Shown in pieces: positions 6,497-14,519 of a stretch of 16,951 nt of DNA. Below the pieces are notes generated by a model. It made no database searches, had not been told where the DNA came from, and saw only the letters and a list, made by a program, of their open reading frames with translations. The DNA comes from Pseudomonadota bacterium. Its GTDB lineage: Bacteria; Myxococcota; Myxococcia; Myxococcales; Myxococcaceae. Within the stretch, counting starts at the first letter, position 1, and each line of letters begins with the position of its first letter. The translations under genes were made by a program, and so were the position numbers. The DNA lies in contig JAFADT010000139.1 in the NCBI GenBank assembly GCA_023424585.1, positions 1-16,951 on the forward strand. The letters run 5' to 3'.

Positions 6497-7984
6497 ATGC
6501 GCCGCGCACTCCTGCCCGCCAGCGTCGTCGCCCTCTGCCTGTCCGCCTGCACCCACACGCCCACCACGCCGGAGGGCGCCCCGCGCGACACCCTCTCCGG
6601 GGTGACCCGGGCCCTGCTGGAGACGCTGGAGGCGGACGGCGCGCTCGCGGGCGCGTCCGTGGTGGACGCGCGCACCGGCGAGCCCCTCTTCACCCACCGC
6701 GAGAACGTGCGGCTGCTGCCCGCGTCCACGATGAAGGTGGTGTCCACCTCCGCCGCGCTGTCCGCGCTGGGAGCGGACTTCCGCTTCGTGACGCCGGTGT
6801 TCCTGGAGGGCTCGCAGACCGGAGGCCTGTTCCTGGGCGACGTGGTGGCGCAGGCGTCCGGAGACCCGTCGCTGGGCTCGTGGCGCTTCCCGGAGACGGC
6901 GCTCGCGTGCGACCGCATCGCCGAGGCCTTCCAGGCGCGCGGCATCCACCAGTGGCGCGGCAGCGTGCGCATCTCCGGCACGGACGGCGTGGACGGCGGC
7001 CTGGGCCCGGGCTGGGCCTGGGACGACGCGGCCTATGCCTACAGCGCCGCGCCCACGCCCTTCGTCTTCCGCGAGAACGTGGTGGACCTGGCGCTGTCGC
7101 GCGCCCCCGGCGCCACCTGCGCGGACGCCCCTTCCGTCCAGTGGAACCCCACCTTCGCCACGCTGGCGGCAGTGGTGAACGTGGACGTCAACGCCGAGCG
7201 CACGAACCTGGCCTGCGTGCGCGGCGGTGGCGGCGTGCGCTGCACCTGGCGCTCGCCGTCGGGCGGGCCGTGCCCCCAGTCCGCCGCGGTGAAGCTGTCG
7301 GTGGACGCGCCGGAGGCGCTCTTCGCCGCCTGCGTGGATGACGCGCTGGCGCGGCACGGAGTCACGCGGCTGCCCCTGTCGCTGGAGGCCCCCACCCCGC
7401 CCCTGCCCCCCATGCCGTCGCCGCTGGTGGAGCTGATCAGCCCGCCCCTGTCGGAGCTGGTGCGCGCGACGAACAAGGAGAGCCTCAACCTGTACGCGGA
7501 GCGGCTGGGCATGCGCTTCGCCCGCGAGCGCACCGGCCAGGAGGGCTACGCCGCGCTGCGCACCGCCCTGGCCGCGGAGCTGGCGCGCCGGGGCGTGCCC
7601 GCCAAGGACCTGCGCCCGGTGGATGGCAGCGGCCTGTCCCGCTACAACCTGGCCACGCCCCGGGGCATGGCGCGGGTGCTGCTCACCAGCCTCCAGGAGC
7701 CCTACGGCGCCGCGCTGGTGGACAGCCTGCCGGTGCTGGGCGTGGACGGGACGCTGGCGGGCCGCAAGACGACGCAGTCCACCTCCGGCCGCATCCGCGC
7801 GAAGACGGGCACGCTCACGGGCCAGAAGTGCTTCGTGGGCGTGGCGGAGCGGCCGAACGACCCGGAGCACCCGCGCGTCGTCTTCGCGCTGATGCTCGGC
7901 AACATGGACGAGGGCACGAAGCCCACCGCCAACGAGACCTTCGACACCTTCTCCACCGCCCTGGTGGAGCTGCCCCTGCGATGA
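6497..7984 (+). CDS. dacB: D-alanyl-D-alanine carboxypeptidase/endopeptidase, lipoprotein (PBP4/S13 family)
   Basis: Penicillin-binding protein of peptidase family S13, which trims D-Ala from peptidoglycan stems and cuts cross-links in the periplasm. All three active-site motifs are present: SxxK as S77-T-M-K80 in LLPASTMKV, SxN as S329-L-N331 in NKESLNLYAERL, and KTG at 436-438 in RAKTGTL. The large insert between SxxK and SxN, with GDPSLG and WAWDD motifs, is typical of PBP4. The ATG at 6497 is preferred over 6458 because it gives a standard lipoprotein signal MRRALLPASVVALCLSAC with lipidated Cys18; a slightly better ribosome-binding site precedes 6458. PBP4 enzymes are usually soluble periplasmic proteins, so the lipid anchor is a variation. 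A prolyl oligopeptidase gene follows 37 bp downstream and is probably co-transcribed. Confidence 0.92.
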   Translation: MRRALLPASVVALCLSACTHTPTTPEGAPRDTLSGVTRALLETLEADGALAGASVVDARTGEPLFTHRENVRLLPASTMKVVSTSAALSALGADFRFVTPVFLEGSQTGGLFLGDVVAQASGDPSLGSWRFPETALACDRIAEAFQARGIHQWRGSVRISGTDGVDGGLGPGWAWDDAAYAYSAAPTPFVFRENVVDLALSRAPGATCADAPSVQWNPTFATLAAVVNVDVNAERTNLACVRGGGGVRCTWRSPSGGPCPQSAAVKLSVDAPEALFAACVDDALARHGVTRLPLSLEAPTPPLPPMPSPLVELISPPLSELVRATNKESLNLYAERLGMRFARERTGQEGYAALRTALAAELARRGVPAKDLRPVDGSGLSRYNLATPRGMARVLLTSLQEPYGAALVDSLPVLGVDGTLAGRKTTQSTSGRIRAKTGTLTGQKCFVGVAERPNDPEHPRVVFALMLGNMDEGTKPTANETFDTFSTALVELPLR

Positions 7985-8021
7985 GCGTCCCGCAGGGGAA
8001 CACCCGCACGCGAGGTGAACC

Positions 8022-10202
8022 ATGAAGTCCAGAATCGCAGTGACGACCGCCGCGCTGCTGCTGCCGCTCGTGGCGGGCGCCGCGGGCAAGGCGCCCGCGA
8101 AGCCCGCCGCCGCGGAGAAGCGGCCCGTGGAGACGACCTACCACGGCACCGCCGTGACGGACCCGTACCAGTGGATGGAGTCCGCGACCGACCCCCAGGT
8201 GCAGCAGTGGACGGACGCGCAGAACGCCTACACGCGCGCGTACCTGGACAAGCTGCCCGGCCGCGAGCCGCTGCGCCAGCGCATCACGGAGCTGCTGTCC
8301 TGGAAGTCGCCCGCCTACGGCGGCCTGGATGAGCAGGGCGGCACGCTCCTGGGGCTGAAGTTCCAGCCGCCCAAGCAGCAGCCCTCGCTCGTCGTGGTGG
8401 GCTCGCTGGACGACACGTCCAAGGAGCGCGTGCTGGTGGACCCCACGCAGGTGGACACCTCCGGGAAGACGACCATCGACTGGTTCCAGCTGTCGCACGA
8501 CGGCAAGAAGGTCGCCGTGTCCATGTCCAAGGGCGGCACGGAGAGCGGTGACGTCACGGTGTGGGACGTGGCCGCGGCGAAGGCGATGCCCAACGAGCTC
8601 GTGCCTCGCGTCAACGGCGGCACGGCGGGCGGCAGCCTCTCGTGGAACGCGCAGGGCACGGGCTTCTTCTACACGCGCTATCCGCGCGGCGAGGAGCGCC
8701 CGCCCGTGGACCGAGAGGTGTACCAGCAGGTGTACTTCCACGCGCTGGGCACGCCCACGGAGAAGGACACGTACGCGCTGGGCAAGGACTTCCCGCGCAT
8801 CGCGATGACGGAGCTGGAGTCCAGCGACGACGGCCAGTACACCTTCGCGCGCGTGGCCAACGGCGACGGCGGCGAGTACGACCTGTACCTGCACGGCCCC
8901 AAGGGCACCTGGACGCAGGTGGCGAAGTACGCGGACAAGGTGGTGGCGGCGCGCTTCGGCAGCGACGGCGCGGCGTACCTGCTCAGCCGCAAGGACGCTT
9001 CGCGCGGCAAGGTGCTGCGCCTGCCGCTGACCACGCCCACGCTGGACAAGGCCACGGTGGTCGTCCCCGAGGGACAGGCGACGGTGCAGGCCGTGGTGCC
9101 CACGAAGAGCCGCCTGTACCTGCTGGAGCAGCTGGGCGGCCCGTCGCAGCTGCGCATGGTGGACCTGACCGGCAAGGCGCTGGGCCTGGTGCCCACGCTG
9201 CCGGTGTCGGCGGTGGGCGGCCTGGTGCGCCAGGGCGCGGACGACGTGCTCTTCATCAACGGCAGCTTCACCCAGCCGGCCGCGTGGTTCCGCTACTCGG
9301 CGGCGGACGGCAAGGTGACGAAGACGGCGCTGGCGCGCACGGCGCCCATCGACATGAGCGACGTGGAGGTGGTGCGTACGGAGGCCACGTCGAAGGACGG
9401 CACCAAGGTGCCGCTCACCATCCTGAAGAAGAAGGGCACGAAGCTGAACGGGAACAACCCGGCGTGGCTCACCGGCTACGGCGGCTTCAACATCTCCATC
9501 AACCCGGCGTACAACCCGCTGACGGGCATGTGGCTGGAGCAGGGCGGCGTGTTCGCGGTGGCGAACCTGCGCGGCGGCTCGGAGTTCGGCGAGGAGTGGC
9601 ACAAGGCCGGCTCGCTCACGAACAAGCAGAACGTGTTCGATGACTTCTACGCCTGCGCGAAGCTGCTGGTGGACCAGAAGTACACGCAGCCCAGGAAGCT
9701 GGCCATCCAGGGCGGCAGCAACGGCGGCCTGCTGATGGGCGCTGCGCTGACGCAGCACCCGGAGCAGTACGGCGCGGTGGTGGCGCGCGTGGGCATCTAC
9801 GACATGCTGCGCACGGAGCTGACGCCCAACGGCCAGTTCAACATCACCGAGTACGGCTCGGTGAAGGACCCGGAGCAGTTCAAGGCGCTGTATGGCTATT
9901 CGCCGCTGCACCGCGTGAAGGACGGGACGAAGTACCCGTCGGTGCTGTTCACCTCCGGGGCCAATGACCCGCGCGTGGATCCGTTCCACTCGCGCAAGAT
10001 GGTGGCCCGGATGCAGGCGGCGACGGCGTCCCCCAAGCCCGTCCTGCTGCGCGCCAACGCGGAGACGGGCCACGGCATGGGCACGCCGCTGTCCGCGCGC
10101 ATCGAGGAGGAGGTGGACGTCTACTCCTTCGTCTTCAACGAGCTGGGCATGACGTACAAGCCCAACGCGACGAAGAAGGTCGTCGCGCCCTCGCCGCAGT
10201 AG
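8022..10202 (+). CDS. Secreted prolyl oligopeptidase (S9A family)
   Basis: Serine peptidase that cleaves short peptides after proline. Residues 1-22 form a signal peptide (MKSRIAVTTAALLLPLVAGAAG), so it acts in the periplasm or outside. DPYQWME near residue 47 is the usual family opening, followed by a seven-bladed propeller region (about 80-430) with WFQLSHDGKKVAV. The alpha/beta-hydrolase domain carries YGGFNISINPAYNP, LRGGSEFGEEWHKAG and the nucleophile elbow GGS566NGG. D649 (NDPRVDP) and H684 (TGHGMG) complete the triad. At 726 residues it is the expected length for a precursor; Myxococcus xanthus has a well-studied enzyme of this family. The ATG has GAGGTG 5 nt upstream. A rho-independent terminator follows. 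Confidence 0.95.
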   Translation: MKSRIAVTTAALLLPLVAGAAGKAPAKPAAAEKRPVETTYHGTAVTDPYQWMESATDPQVQQWTDAQNAYTRAYLDKLPGREPLRQRITELLSWKSPAYGGLDEQGGTLLGLKFQPPKQQPSLVVVGSLDDTSKERVLVDPTQVDTSGKTTIDWFQLSHDGKKVAVSMSKGGTESGDVTVWDVAAAKAMPNELVPRVNGGTAGGSLSWNAQGTGFFYTRYPRGEERPPVDREVYQQVYFHALGTPTEKDTYALGKDFPRIAMTELESSDDGQYTFARVANGDGGEYDLYLHGPKGTWTQVAKYADKVVAARFGSDGAAYLLSRKDASRGKVLRLPLTTPTLDKATVVVPEGQATVQAVVPTKSRLYLLEQLGGPSQLRMVDLTGKALGLVPTLPVSAVGGLVRQGADDVLFINGSFTQPAAWFRYSAADGKVTKTALARTAPIDMSDVEVVRTEATSKDGTKVPLTILKKKGTKLNGNNPAWLTGYGGFNISINPAYNPLTGMWLEQGGVFAVANLRGGSEFGEEWHKAGSLTNKQNVFDDFYACAKLLVDQKYTQPRKLAIQGGSNGGLLMGAALTQHPEQYGAVVARVGIYDMLRTELTPNGQFNITEYGSVKDPEQFKALYGYSPLHRVKDGTKYPSVLFTSGANDPRVDPFHSRKMVARMQAATASPKPVLLRANAETGHGMGTPLSARIEEEVDVYSFVFNELGMTYKPNATKKVVAPSPQ

Positions 10203-10216
10203 CCGTGCTTCCCACG

Positions 10217-10260
10217 CGCCCGTCCCGTGAGCCTGGTGCTCGGGACGGGCGTTTCTTCTT
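10217..10260 (+). terminator. Rho-independent terminator after the prolyl oligopeptidase gene
   Basis: A perfect 11-bp stem, CGCCCGTCCCG (10217-10227) with CGGGACGGGCG (10241-10251), closes a 13-nt loop and is followed by the T-rich run TTTCTTCTT. It starts 15 bp after the TAG and separates the dacB-prolyl oligopeptidase unit from the next gene. Confidence 0.85.
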
Positions 10261-10287
10261 CCGCGTTTCGTGGCAGCCTGCCGCCCC

Positions 10288-10716
10288 ATGAGTCCGCTCA
10301 TCCCCTACTTCATCCTGTCGCCCATCGTCGCGGGCGGCCTCGCCTGGTGGACGCTCACCCGCCTCGGACGGAAGCGGAACGAGCGCGCGAAGGGCTCCCT
10401 GGACGCGGTGGTGACGCGGCTGAAGGGCCAGAAGGCCACGGGCACGGTGGACCTCTTCGTCCAGGACGTGTCCTGGTCCGGAGAGACGGAGCTGTCGCCG
10501 CAGAACTGCCGCGTGCGCGTGGTGATGGGCGGCCGGGACGCCGCCGGCATTCCCCCGCGCTTCGAGGTGGAGAGCGCCCCGGGAGCCCCCCGCCCGCCCG
10601 CGGATGTGCTCGCGGCGCTGCGCGTGTTGGATGAGCAGGCGACGGAGGCGCTGAAGGGCGGCGGCTGGAGCTGGCAGCGGCCCACGGTGAGCTTCGAGCC
10701 CGCGACGCCGCAGTAG
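10288..10716 (+). CDS. Small membrane-anchored protein of unknown function
   Basis: Unrecognised 142-residue protein. A single hydrophobic segment at residues 4-23 (LIPYFILSPIVAGGLAWWTL) is followed by a basic cluster (RLGRKRNERAK), so the rest should sit in the cytoplasm. The soluble part is mixed beta strands and helix with no known motif: GTVDLFVQDVSWSGETEL, a Pro-rich stretch near 103-108, and a C-terminal helix ending in WSWQRPTVSFEP. The ATG at 10288 is preferred to a GTG at 10270, since it places the membrane segment at the N-terminus. It lies between a terminator and the D-threonine aldolase-like gene 66 bp downstream, possibly in one unit with it. Confidence 0.65.
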   Translation: MSPLIPYFILSPIVAGGLAWWTLTRLGRKRNERAKGSLDAVVTRLKGQKATGTVDLFVQDVSWSGETELSPQNCRVRVVMGGRDAAGIPPRFEVESAPGAPRPPADVLAALRVLDEQATEALKGGGWSWQRPTVSFEPATPQ

Positions 10717-10782
10717 CGCAGGCCGTTCGCCGCCACACGTCGAACGGGATTCGTGTGACGGGTCGGGACGCGCGGTGCCAGC

Positions 10783-11877
10783 ATGCGCCGCATGGCCTCG
10801 ACCTTCCTCGACACCCTCGACACGCCCGCGCCCCTCGTGGACCTGGACCGCGTGGAGCGGAACCTCCAGCGCGTCGCCGCCTACGCCCGCGAGCACGGCC
10901 TGCGCTGGCGCCCCCACACCAAGACGCACAAGACGGCGGAGCTGGGCGCGATGCAGGTCGCGGCGGGAGCCTCCGGCGTCACGGTGGCCACCGTCCTGGA
11001 GGCGGAGGTCATGGCCTCCGTGTCCGACGACCTGCTGCTCGCGTACCCCCCGGTGGGAGCGCGCAAGCTGGCGCGGCTGATGGCGCTGCCCTCGCGCTTA
11101 CGGCTCACCGTGGCGCTGGACTCCCGCGAGGTGCTGGAGGGACTGGCGCGCGCGGCCCGGGACGCGGGGCGCACCGTGGGAGTGCTCGTGGAGGTGGACC
11201 TGGGCATGCGCCGCGTGGGGGTGCGCACGCCGGACGAGACCGTGGCCCTGGCCCACGCGGCGGCCTCCACAGCCGGCGTGGCGTTCCGTGGACTGACGTT
11301 CTACGCGGGCCACATCCGCGTCCCGCAGGCGGAGCTGCCCGCCGTGATGACCGCCCAGACGGAAGCGCTGGCGACGTTCGTGGATGCCCTGGAGCGCGCG
11401 GGCCTTCCGCCGGAGGTCGTCAGCGGTGGCTCCACCCCCACCCTCTGGCAATCCCATACGGTGAAGGGGCTCACGGAGATCCGCCCCGGCCTCAACGCGC
11501 TCAACGACCGCAACGCCGCCGTCATCGGTGCATGTGATTGGAGGGAGTGTGCCTATTCCGTGCTGGCCACCGTGGTGAGCACCGCCGTGCAGGGACAGGT
11601 GGTCATCGACGCGGGGGCGAAGGCGCTGGTGAAGGAGGAGGGGCTCGCCCCGGGCTACGGCGTCCTGCTGGACCGGCCGGAGGTCGTGGTGAAGAACCTG
11701 TCGGAGGAGCACGGCCTGCTGGACGTGTCCGGCACGGCGTGGCGCCCGCGCATCGGCGACCGGGTACGTGTGGTGCCCAACCATGTCTGTGTTTCCGTCC
11801 CCCAGCACCCGCGCCTGCACGTCGTTCGGGGCGACGTAGGCGTGGCGACGTGGGAGGTCGCGGCGCGAGGCTGGTGA
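10783..11877 (+). CDS. D-threonine aldolase / D-serine dehydratase-like PLP enzyme
   Basis: Fold-type III PLP enzyme of the alanine racemase N-terminal superfamily. RPHTKTHKT (43-51) holds the probable PLP lysine K47. EVDLGMRRVGVRTP (137-150), LTFYAGHIRV (171-180), the phosphate-binding SGGSTPT (214-220), TEIRPG (231-236) and LSEEHGLL (306-313) are family motifs. NHVC (H334, C336) matches the H-x-C metal site of D-threonine aldolases and DSD1-type D-serine dehydratases. These enzymes split D-threonine to glycine and acetaldehyde, or D-serine to pyruvate and ammonia; the sequence alone does not say which. The ATG at 10783 is used, although a second in-frame ATG at 10792 is equally possible. 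The gene converges on the macro/NDT-like gene with 10 bp between stops. Confidence 0.88.
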   Translation: MRRMASTFLDTLDTPAPLVDLDRVERNLQRVAAYAREHGLRWRPHTKTHKTAELGAMQVAAGASGVTVATVLEAEVMASVSDDLLLAYPPVGARKLARLMALPSRLRLTVALDSREVLEGLARAARDAGRTVGVLVEVDLGMRRVGVRTPDETVALAHAAASTAGVAFRGLTFYAGHIRVPQAELPAVMTAQTEALATFVDALERAGLPPEVVSGGSTPTLWQSHTVKGLTEIRPGLNALNDRNAAVIGACDWRECAYSVLATVVSTAVQGQVVIDAGAKALVKEEGLAPGYGVLLDRPEVVVKNLSEEHGLLDVSGTAWRPRIGDRVRVVPNHVCVSVPQHPRLHVVRGDVGVATWEVAARGW

Positions 11878-11887
11878 GCCCGGACCT

Positions 11888-12883
11888 TCAGGCGATGCGC
11901 CTCAGCTCCTGCGTCAGCACCTCCTCCAGGTGCCGGATGTTCCGGTAGACGAGGCACCGGTAGCTGGACACGTCGAAGCGCAGCTCCTTCACGTCGCGAA
12001 CCAGCAGCAGGGTGGGCTTGCCGCGTCCCCAGGCATAGCCCACCTCCAGGTAGACATTGGGGTTCGCCAGCGACAGGTCCGCGATGACGACCTTCGCAGT
12101 GTCGATGCGGTCCCGGATGCGCTGGATGATGGGGCCGTCGAAGGTGGCCTGGTCCACCCGCTCGCAGAGGAGCCCGGCCGCCTTCACGGGGTTCAGGATG
12201 CCGTAGTGGTACGTGTCCTCCAGTTCCTGCGCGAAGGGCATCGCCACGAAGGCATGAGGCTTCTCGTTGGAGTTCGCGCCCGCGGAGGCCATGGGCGGCG
12301 CCTGGACGAAGCGGGAGGTCCGCCGGACCCGGAAGCCCGTGGCCCCCATCAGCGGCTCCACGCCCGGCGTGAGCCCCAGCCCCAGCGCCAACGCCTTGCG
12401 CAGCCGCTCCACGCGCTTGGGGTTCAGCTCCACCACCGTGATGCGCTCCAGGTCGCGCGGGCCGCTGCCGCGCTGGAACGCGTCCACGAAGCCGCCCACC
12501 AGCGCCAGCACGGCCTCGTCCTCGTCCAGCCCGTAGTTGGGCCCATGCACCGTGCACGCGAGGTGACGCACGTCGTGCCGGGGCTCCAGCAGCTGGAGCG
12601 CGCGCACGGAGAACTGGCGGATCTCGTGATAGCCGAACTGCCGCAGGCGCACCGTGCCCAGGAAGAGCACCACCGGCGCGGCCAGGCTCCGCCGCGTGTC
12701 GATGAAGCGGTGGTCCCCGGGAAGCAGGTCGAAGGCGCCCATGGCGACCCCCGCCCCCTCCAGCCGGCGCGCCACCGCGCCGTCCGCCCCGTGGAAGCCC
12801 TGCGCGTACTTCAGCAGCACGGCGTCCGCCGCCGTCTCTCCCACATCCCCCAGGTCCACCACGACGTCGAGCGTGTCTCCCAT
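11888..12883 (-). CDS. Two-domain protein: macro/M17-N-like plus nucleoside 2-deoxyribosyltransferase/TIR-like
   Basis: 331-residue cytoplasmic protein. The N-terminal half resembles the macro-like domain found before M17 aminopeptidases: VVVDLGDV (7-14), VLLKYAQGFHGADGAVARRL (22-41), APVVLFLGTV (69-78), GYHEIRQFSVRALQLL (84-99), CTVHGPNYGLDEDEAVLALV (110-129), then ITVVELN. The C-terminal part (about 208-330) has the nucleoside 2-deoxyribosyltransferase/TIR-like pattern: FVAMPF (212-217), KVVIADLS (264-271, D269), and NPNVYLEVGYAWG (274-286), where E280 sits at the position of the catalytic Glu of NDT enzymes. Such domains cut N-glycosidic bonds in nucleosides, and relatives cleave NAD. The ATG at 12883 is chosen; further upstream the frame runs into the divergent cNMP gene. 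No nuclease or other defence gene adjoins it. Function inferred only. Confidence 0.72.
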   Translation of the reverse strand: MGDTLDVVVDLGDVGETAADAVLLKYAQGFHGADGAVARRLEGAGVAMGAFDLLPGDHRFIDTRRSLAAPVVLFLGTVRLRQFGYHEIRQFSVRALQLLEPRHDVRHLACTVHGPNYGLDEDEAVLALVGGFVDAFQRGSGPRDLERITVVELNPKRVERLRKALALGLGLTPGVEPLMGATGFRVRRTSRFVQAPPMASAGANSNEKPHAFVAMPFAQELEDTYHYGILNPVKAAGLLCERVDQATFDGPIIQRIRDRIDTAKVVIADLSLANPNVYLEVGYAWGRGKPTLLLVRDVKELRFDVSSYRCLVYRNIRHLEEVLTQELRRIA

Positions 12884-13034
12884 GGGTCCGGAACTGTAGG
12901 ATGCCCCGGTTCGCCCACGCCATCCCCCGGCATCCGGCGTCCCGCGCCAGGCAGGCGAAACCCAGACGCGTTGGACGTCCGTCAATCCCTGCTCAAGGCT
13001 GCCTGACTGTCTTTCCAGACACCCTATCGGGTGC

Positions 13035-13052
13035 CTGTGAAGCGCTTCACAG
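13035..13052. promoter_or_regulatory. CRP-type operator, perfect palindrome
   Basis: CTGTGAAGCGCTTCACAG is an 18-bp perfect palindrome that contains the canonical CRP motif TGTGA-N6-TCACA. Its centre is at 13043.5. A possible -10 TAGCAT (13073-13078) would start RNA near 13085, placing the operator at about -41.5, the class II activator position; that promoter is a guess. It lies 35 bp before the ATG of the cNMP-binding protein and could also affect the divergent gene starting at 12883. Confidence 0.7.
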
Positions 13053-13087
13053 TTTCCGCCCTGGCGGCTCAGTAGCATTTGCGCACC

Positions 13088-13978
13088 ATGTCCCTGTTCG
13101 CGCGCCTGCAGGCCCTGCTGTCCGCCCACCCGTCCGCCCCGGCTCCTGACGCCTCGCGGACGCCCGCGGCCTCCGCCGCGCCTCAGGCGACGAGCGCCCC
13201 CGTGGAAGCAGACACCGCGTCCGCGCCTCCCGTCTGTACGCGCTACCTGCCCGCGGGCCAGGTGGTGGTGCGCGAGGGAGACCCGGGGCACTCGATGTTC
13301 GTCGTGCTGGAGGGCCGCGTCGCGGTGCTTCGCGGCAGCGACAACGGCGTCAACACGGAGGTCGGCCGCCTGGGGGCCGGTGAGTTCTTCGGGGAGCTGG
13401 CGCTGCTCACCGGCACGCAGCGCACCGCCACCATCGTCACGGTGGAGGACGCCGTGCTGCTGGAGCTCACCCAGGCGGGCGTCCGGGAGCTGGGCAGGGA
13501 CTACGGCGTGAAGGGAGAGCAGATGCAGGTCACCGCCCGGGAGCGCCTGCTCGCGGACGCCCTGCGCAGCAACCCGCTCATCGCCGCGCTGCCCCCGGAC
13601 GTGCAGCACGACCTGGGAGATGCCTTCGTCCCCTGCACCGTTCCCGCGGGCGAGACGCTGCTCACCCGGGGCCAGCCGGGCGACGCGCTCTACGTCCTCA
13701 TCCGGGGCCAGTGCGAGGTCTTCCACACGCACGGCGACGGCCGCCAGTCCGCCTACCCCAAGCTGGAGGAAGGGGCCCTGTTCGGGGAGATCTCCCTGCT
13801 GCGCAGCCGCCTGGCCACCGCCACGGTGCGCACCGTGACGCCCTGCACGCTCCTCAAGCTGGAGCGCGACGTGTTCAAGAAGGCCTTCCTGGGCCAGCCC
13901 GACCTGCGCGGCGCCCTGGTGCGCCTGGGTCTGGAGCGGCTCAAGCACACGATGGAGGTCATGGGCGAACCCAGGTAG
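13088..13978 (+). CDS. Tandem cyclic-nucleotide-binding domain protein
   Basis: 296-residue protein with two CRP-type cNMP-binding domains. The first (about 50-130) has a standard phosphate-binding cassette, GEFFGELALLTGTQRTATI (98-116), with Glu103 and Arg112. The second (about 165-265) reads GALFGEISLLRSRLATATV (229-247): the Glu is kept, but the Arg position is Ala243, so ligand binding there may be weak or lost. The N-terminal 50 residues are Ala/Pro/Ser-rich and disordered. No helix-turn-helix or enzymatic domain follows the second domain, so it is not itself a transcription factor; it may bind a partner in a cNMP-dependent way. The ATG at 13088 (MSLFARLQALL) is preferred over a TTG at 13079. 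A CRP-type operator lies upstream. Confidence 0.9.
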   Translation: MSLFARLQALLSAHPSAPAPDASRTPAASAAPQATSAPVEADTASAPPVCTRYLPAGQVVVREGDPGHSMFVVLEGRVAVLRGSDNGVNTEVGRLGAGEFFGELALLTGTQRTATIVTVEDAVLLELTQAGVRELGRDYGVKGEQMQVTARERLLADALRSNPLIAALPPDVQHDLGDAFVPCTVPAGETLLTRGQPGDALYVLIRGQCEVFHTHGDGRQSAYPKLEEGALFGEISLLRSRLATATVRTVTPCTLLKLERDVFKKAFLGQPDLRGALVRLGLERLKHTMEVMGEPR

Positions 13979-14017
13979 TCCGCCGTCCATCGCGCGGCCC
14001 TGCACGGACGTCTGGCT

Positions 14018-14428
14018 TTACCGCAATGCCTTCCGGGCACCTGTGGACCACAACGCCCAGGCCATCAGCACGGGCTGGAAGAACAGCCGGACCAGCCGCT
14101 TGCGATCCGTATCCAGGCCGAACGCGGAGATGCGCTTGTCGTACTGATGCAGGTTGCCGGGGAAGATGGCCGCGAAGAAGGCCGCCAATCCCAACCCCAT
14201 GGGAACCCGGTGACGCGTGTTGAGGAGCAGGGACAGCCCGAGGCCGATCTCCACGACTCCGGAGAGCAGGACGACGGTGTCCTTGTCCATGGGAACCCAG
14301 TCAGGCACCTGCGCCTGAAAGGGCGCTCGCGCGAAGGTGAGGTGCCCCGTGCCGGCGCCGACCATGAACGAGCCCAACAGCCCGCGTCCCACGTTCTGCA
14401 AAGGGGTGGTCCTGACTTCTTGCAACAC
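14018..14428 (-). CDS. DoxX-like small membrane protein
   Basis: 136-residue inner-membrane protein with four hydrophobic segments: GLLGSFMVGAGTGHLTF (16-32), TVVLLSGVVEIGLGLSLLL (51-69), VPMGLGLAAFFAAIFPGNLH (75-94) and FFQPVLMAWALW (116-127). The Gly/Glu in the second segment and PGNLHQY in the third resemble the DoxX/MauE superfamily, whose members are often linked to redox functions; the exact role is unknown. The start is GTG at 14428, supported by a strong GGAGG six nt upstream; the next codon, TTG, could also serve. It lies 91 bp downstream of the Nudix gene on the same strand and converges with the cNMP gene. Confidence 0.8.
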   Translation of the reverse strand: MLQEVRTTPLQNVGRGLLGSFMVGAGTGHLTFARAPFQAQVPDWVPMDKDTVVLLSGVVEIGLGLSLLLNTRHRVPMGLGLAAFFAAIFPGNLHQYDKRISAFGLDTDRKRLVRLFFQPVLMAWALWSTGARKALR

Positions 14429-14519
14429 GGCTCACCTCCGCTCCTGTCGCCCCGCCATCCTCCGAAGGTGAGGTCGAGCCAGGGAGGGTGCAAGACAGCG
14501 CGGGGAACCTGCCTTCACG

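Noticed and set aside
5828..10301. Long minus-strand open frames opposite dacB and the prolyl oligopeptidase (753 and 828 codons)
   Set aside because: Composition is typical of antisense shadows (His/Arg/Gly/Ala runs), and they overlap genes with complete catalytic motifs.
13088..13978. cNMP protein as a CRP/FNR transcription factor
   Set aside because: The chain ends shortly after the second cNMP fold and has no helix-turn-helix.
11888..13978. Macro/NDT gene and cNMP gene as a two-gene cyclic-nucleotide immune system
   Set aside because: They are divergent, no nucleotide cyclase or other effector is adjacent, and nothing in the sequence ties the two products together; shared promoter DNA alone is not enough.
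12884..14005. N-terminal extension of the macro/NDT-like protein to 705 residues
   Set aside because: The extension lies antisense to the cNMP gene and is low-complexity; the macro-like domain begins right after the ATG at 12883.
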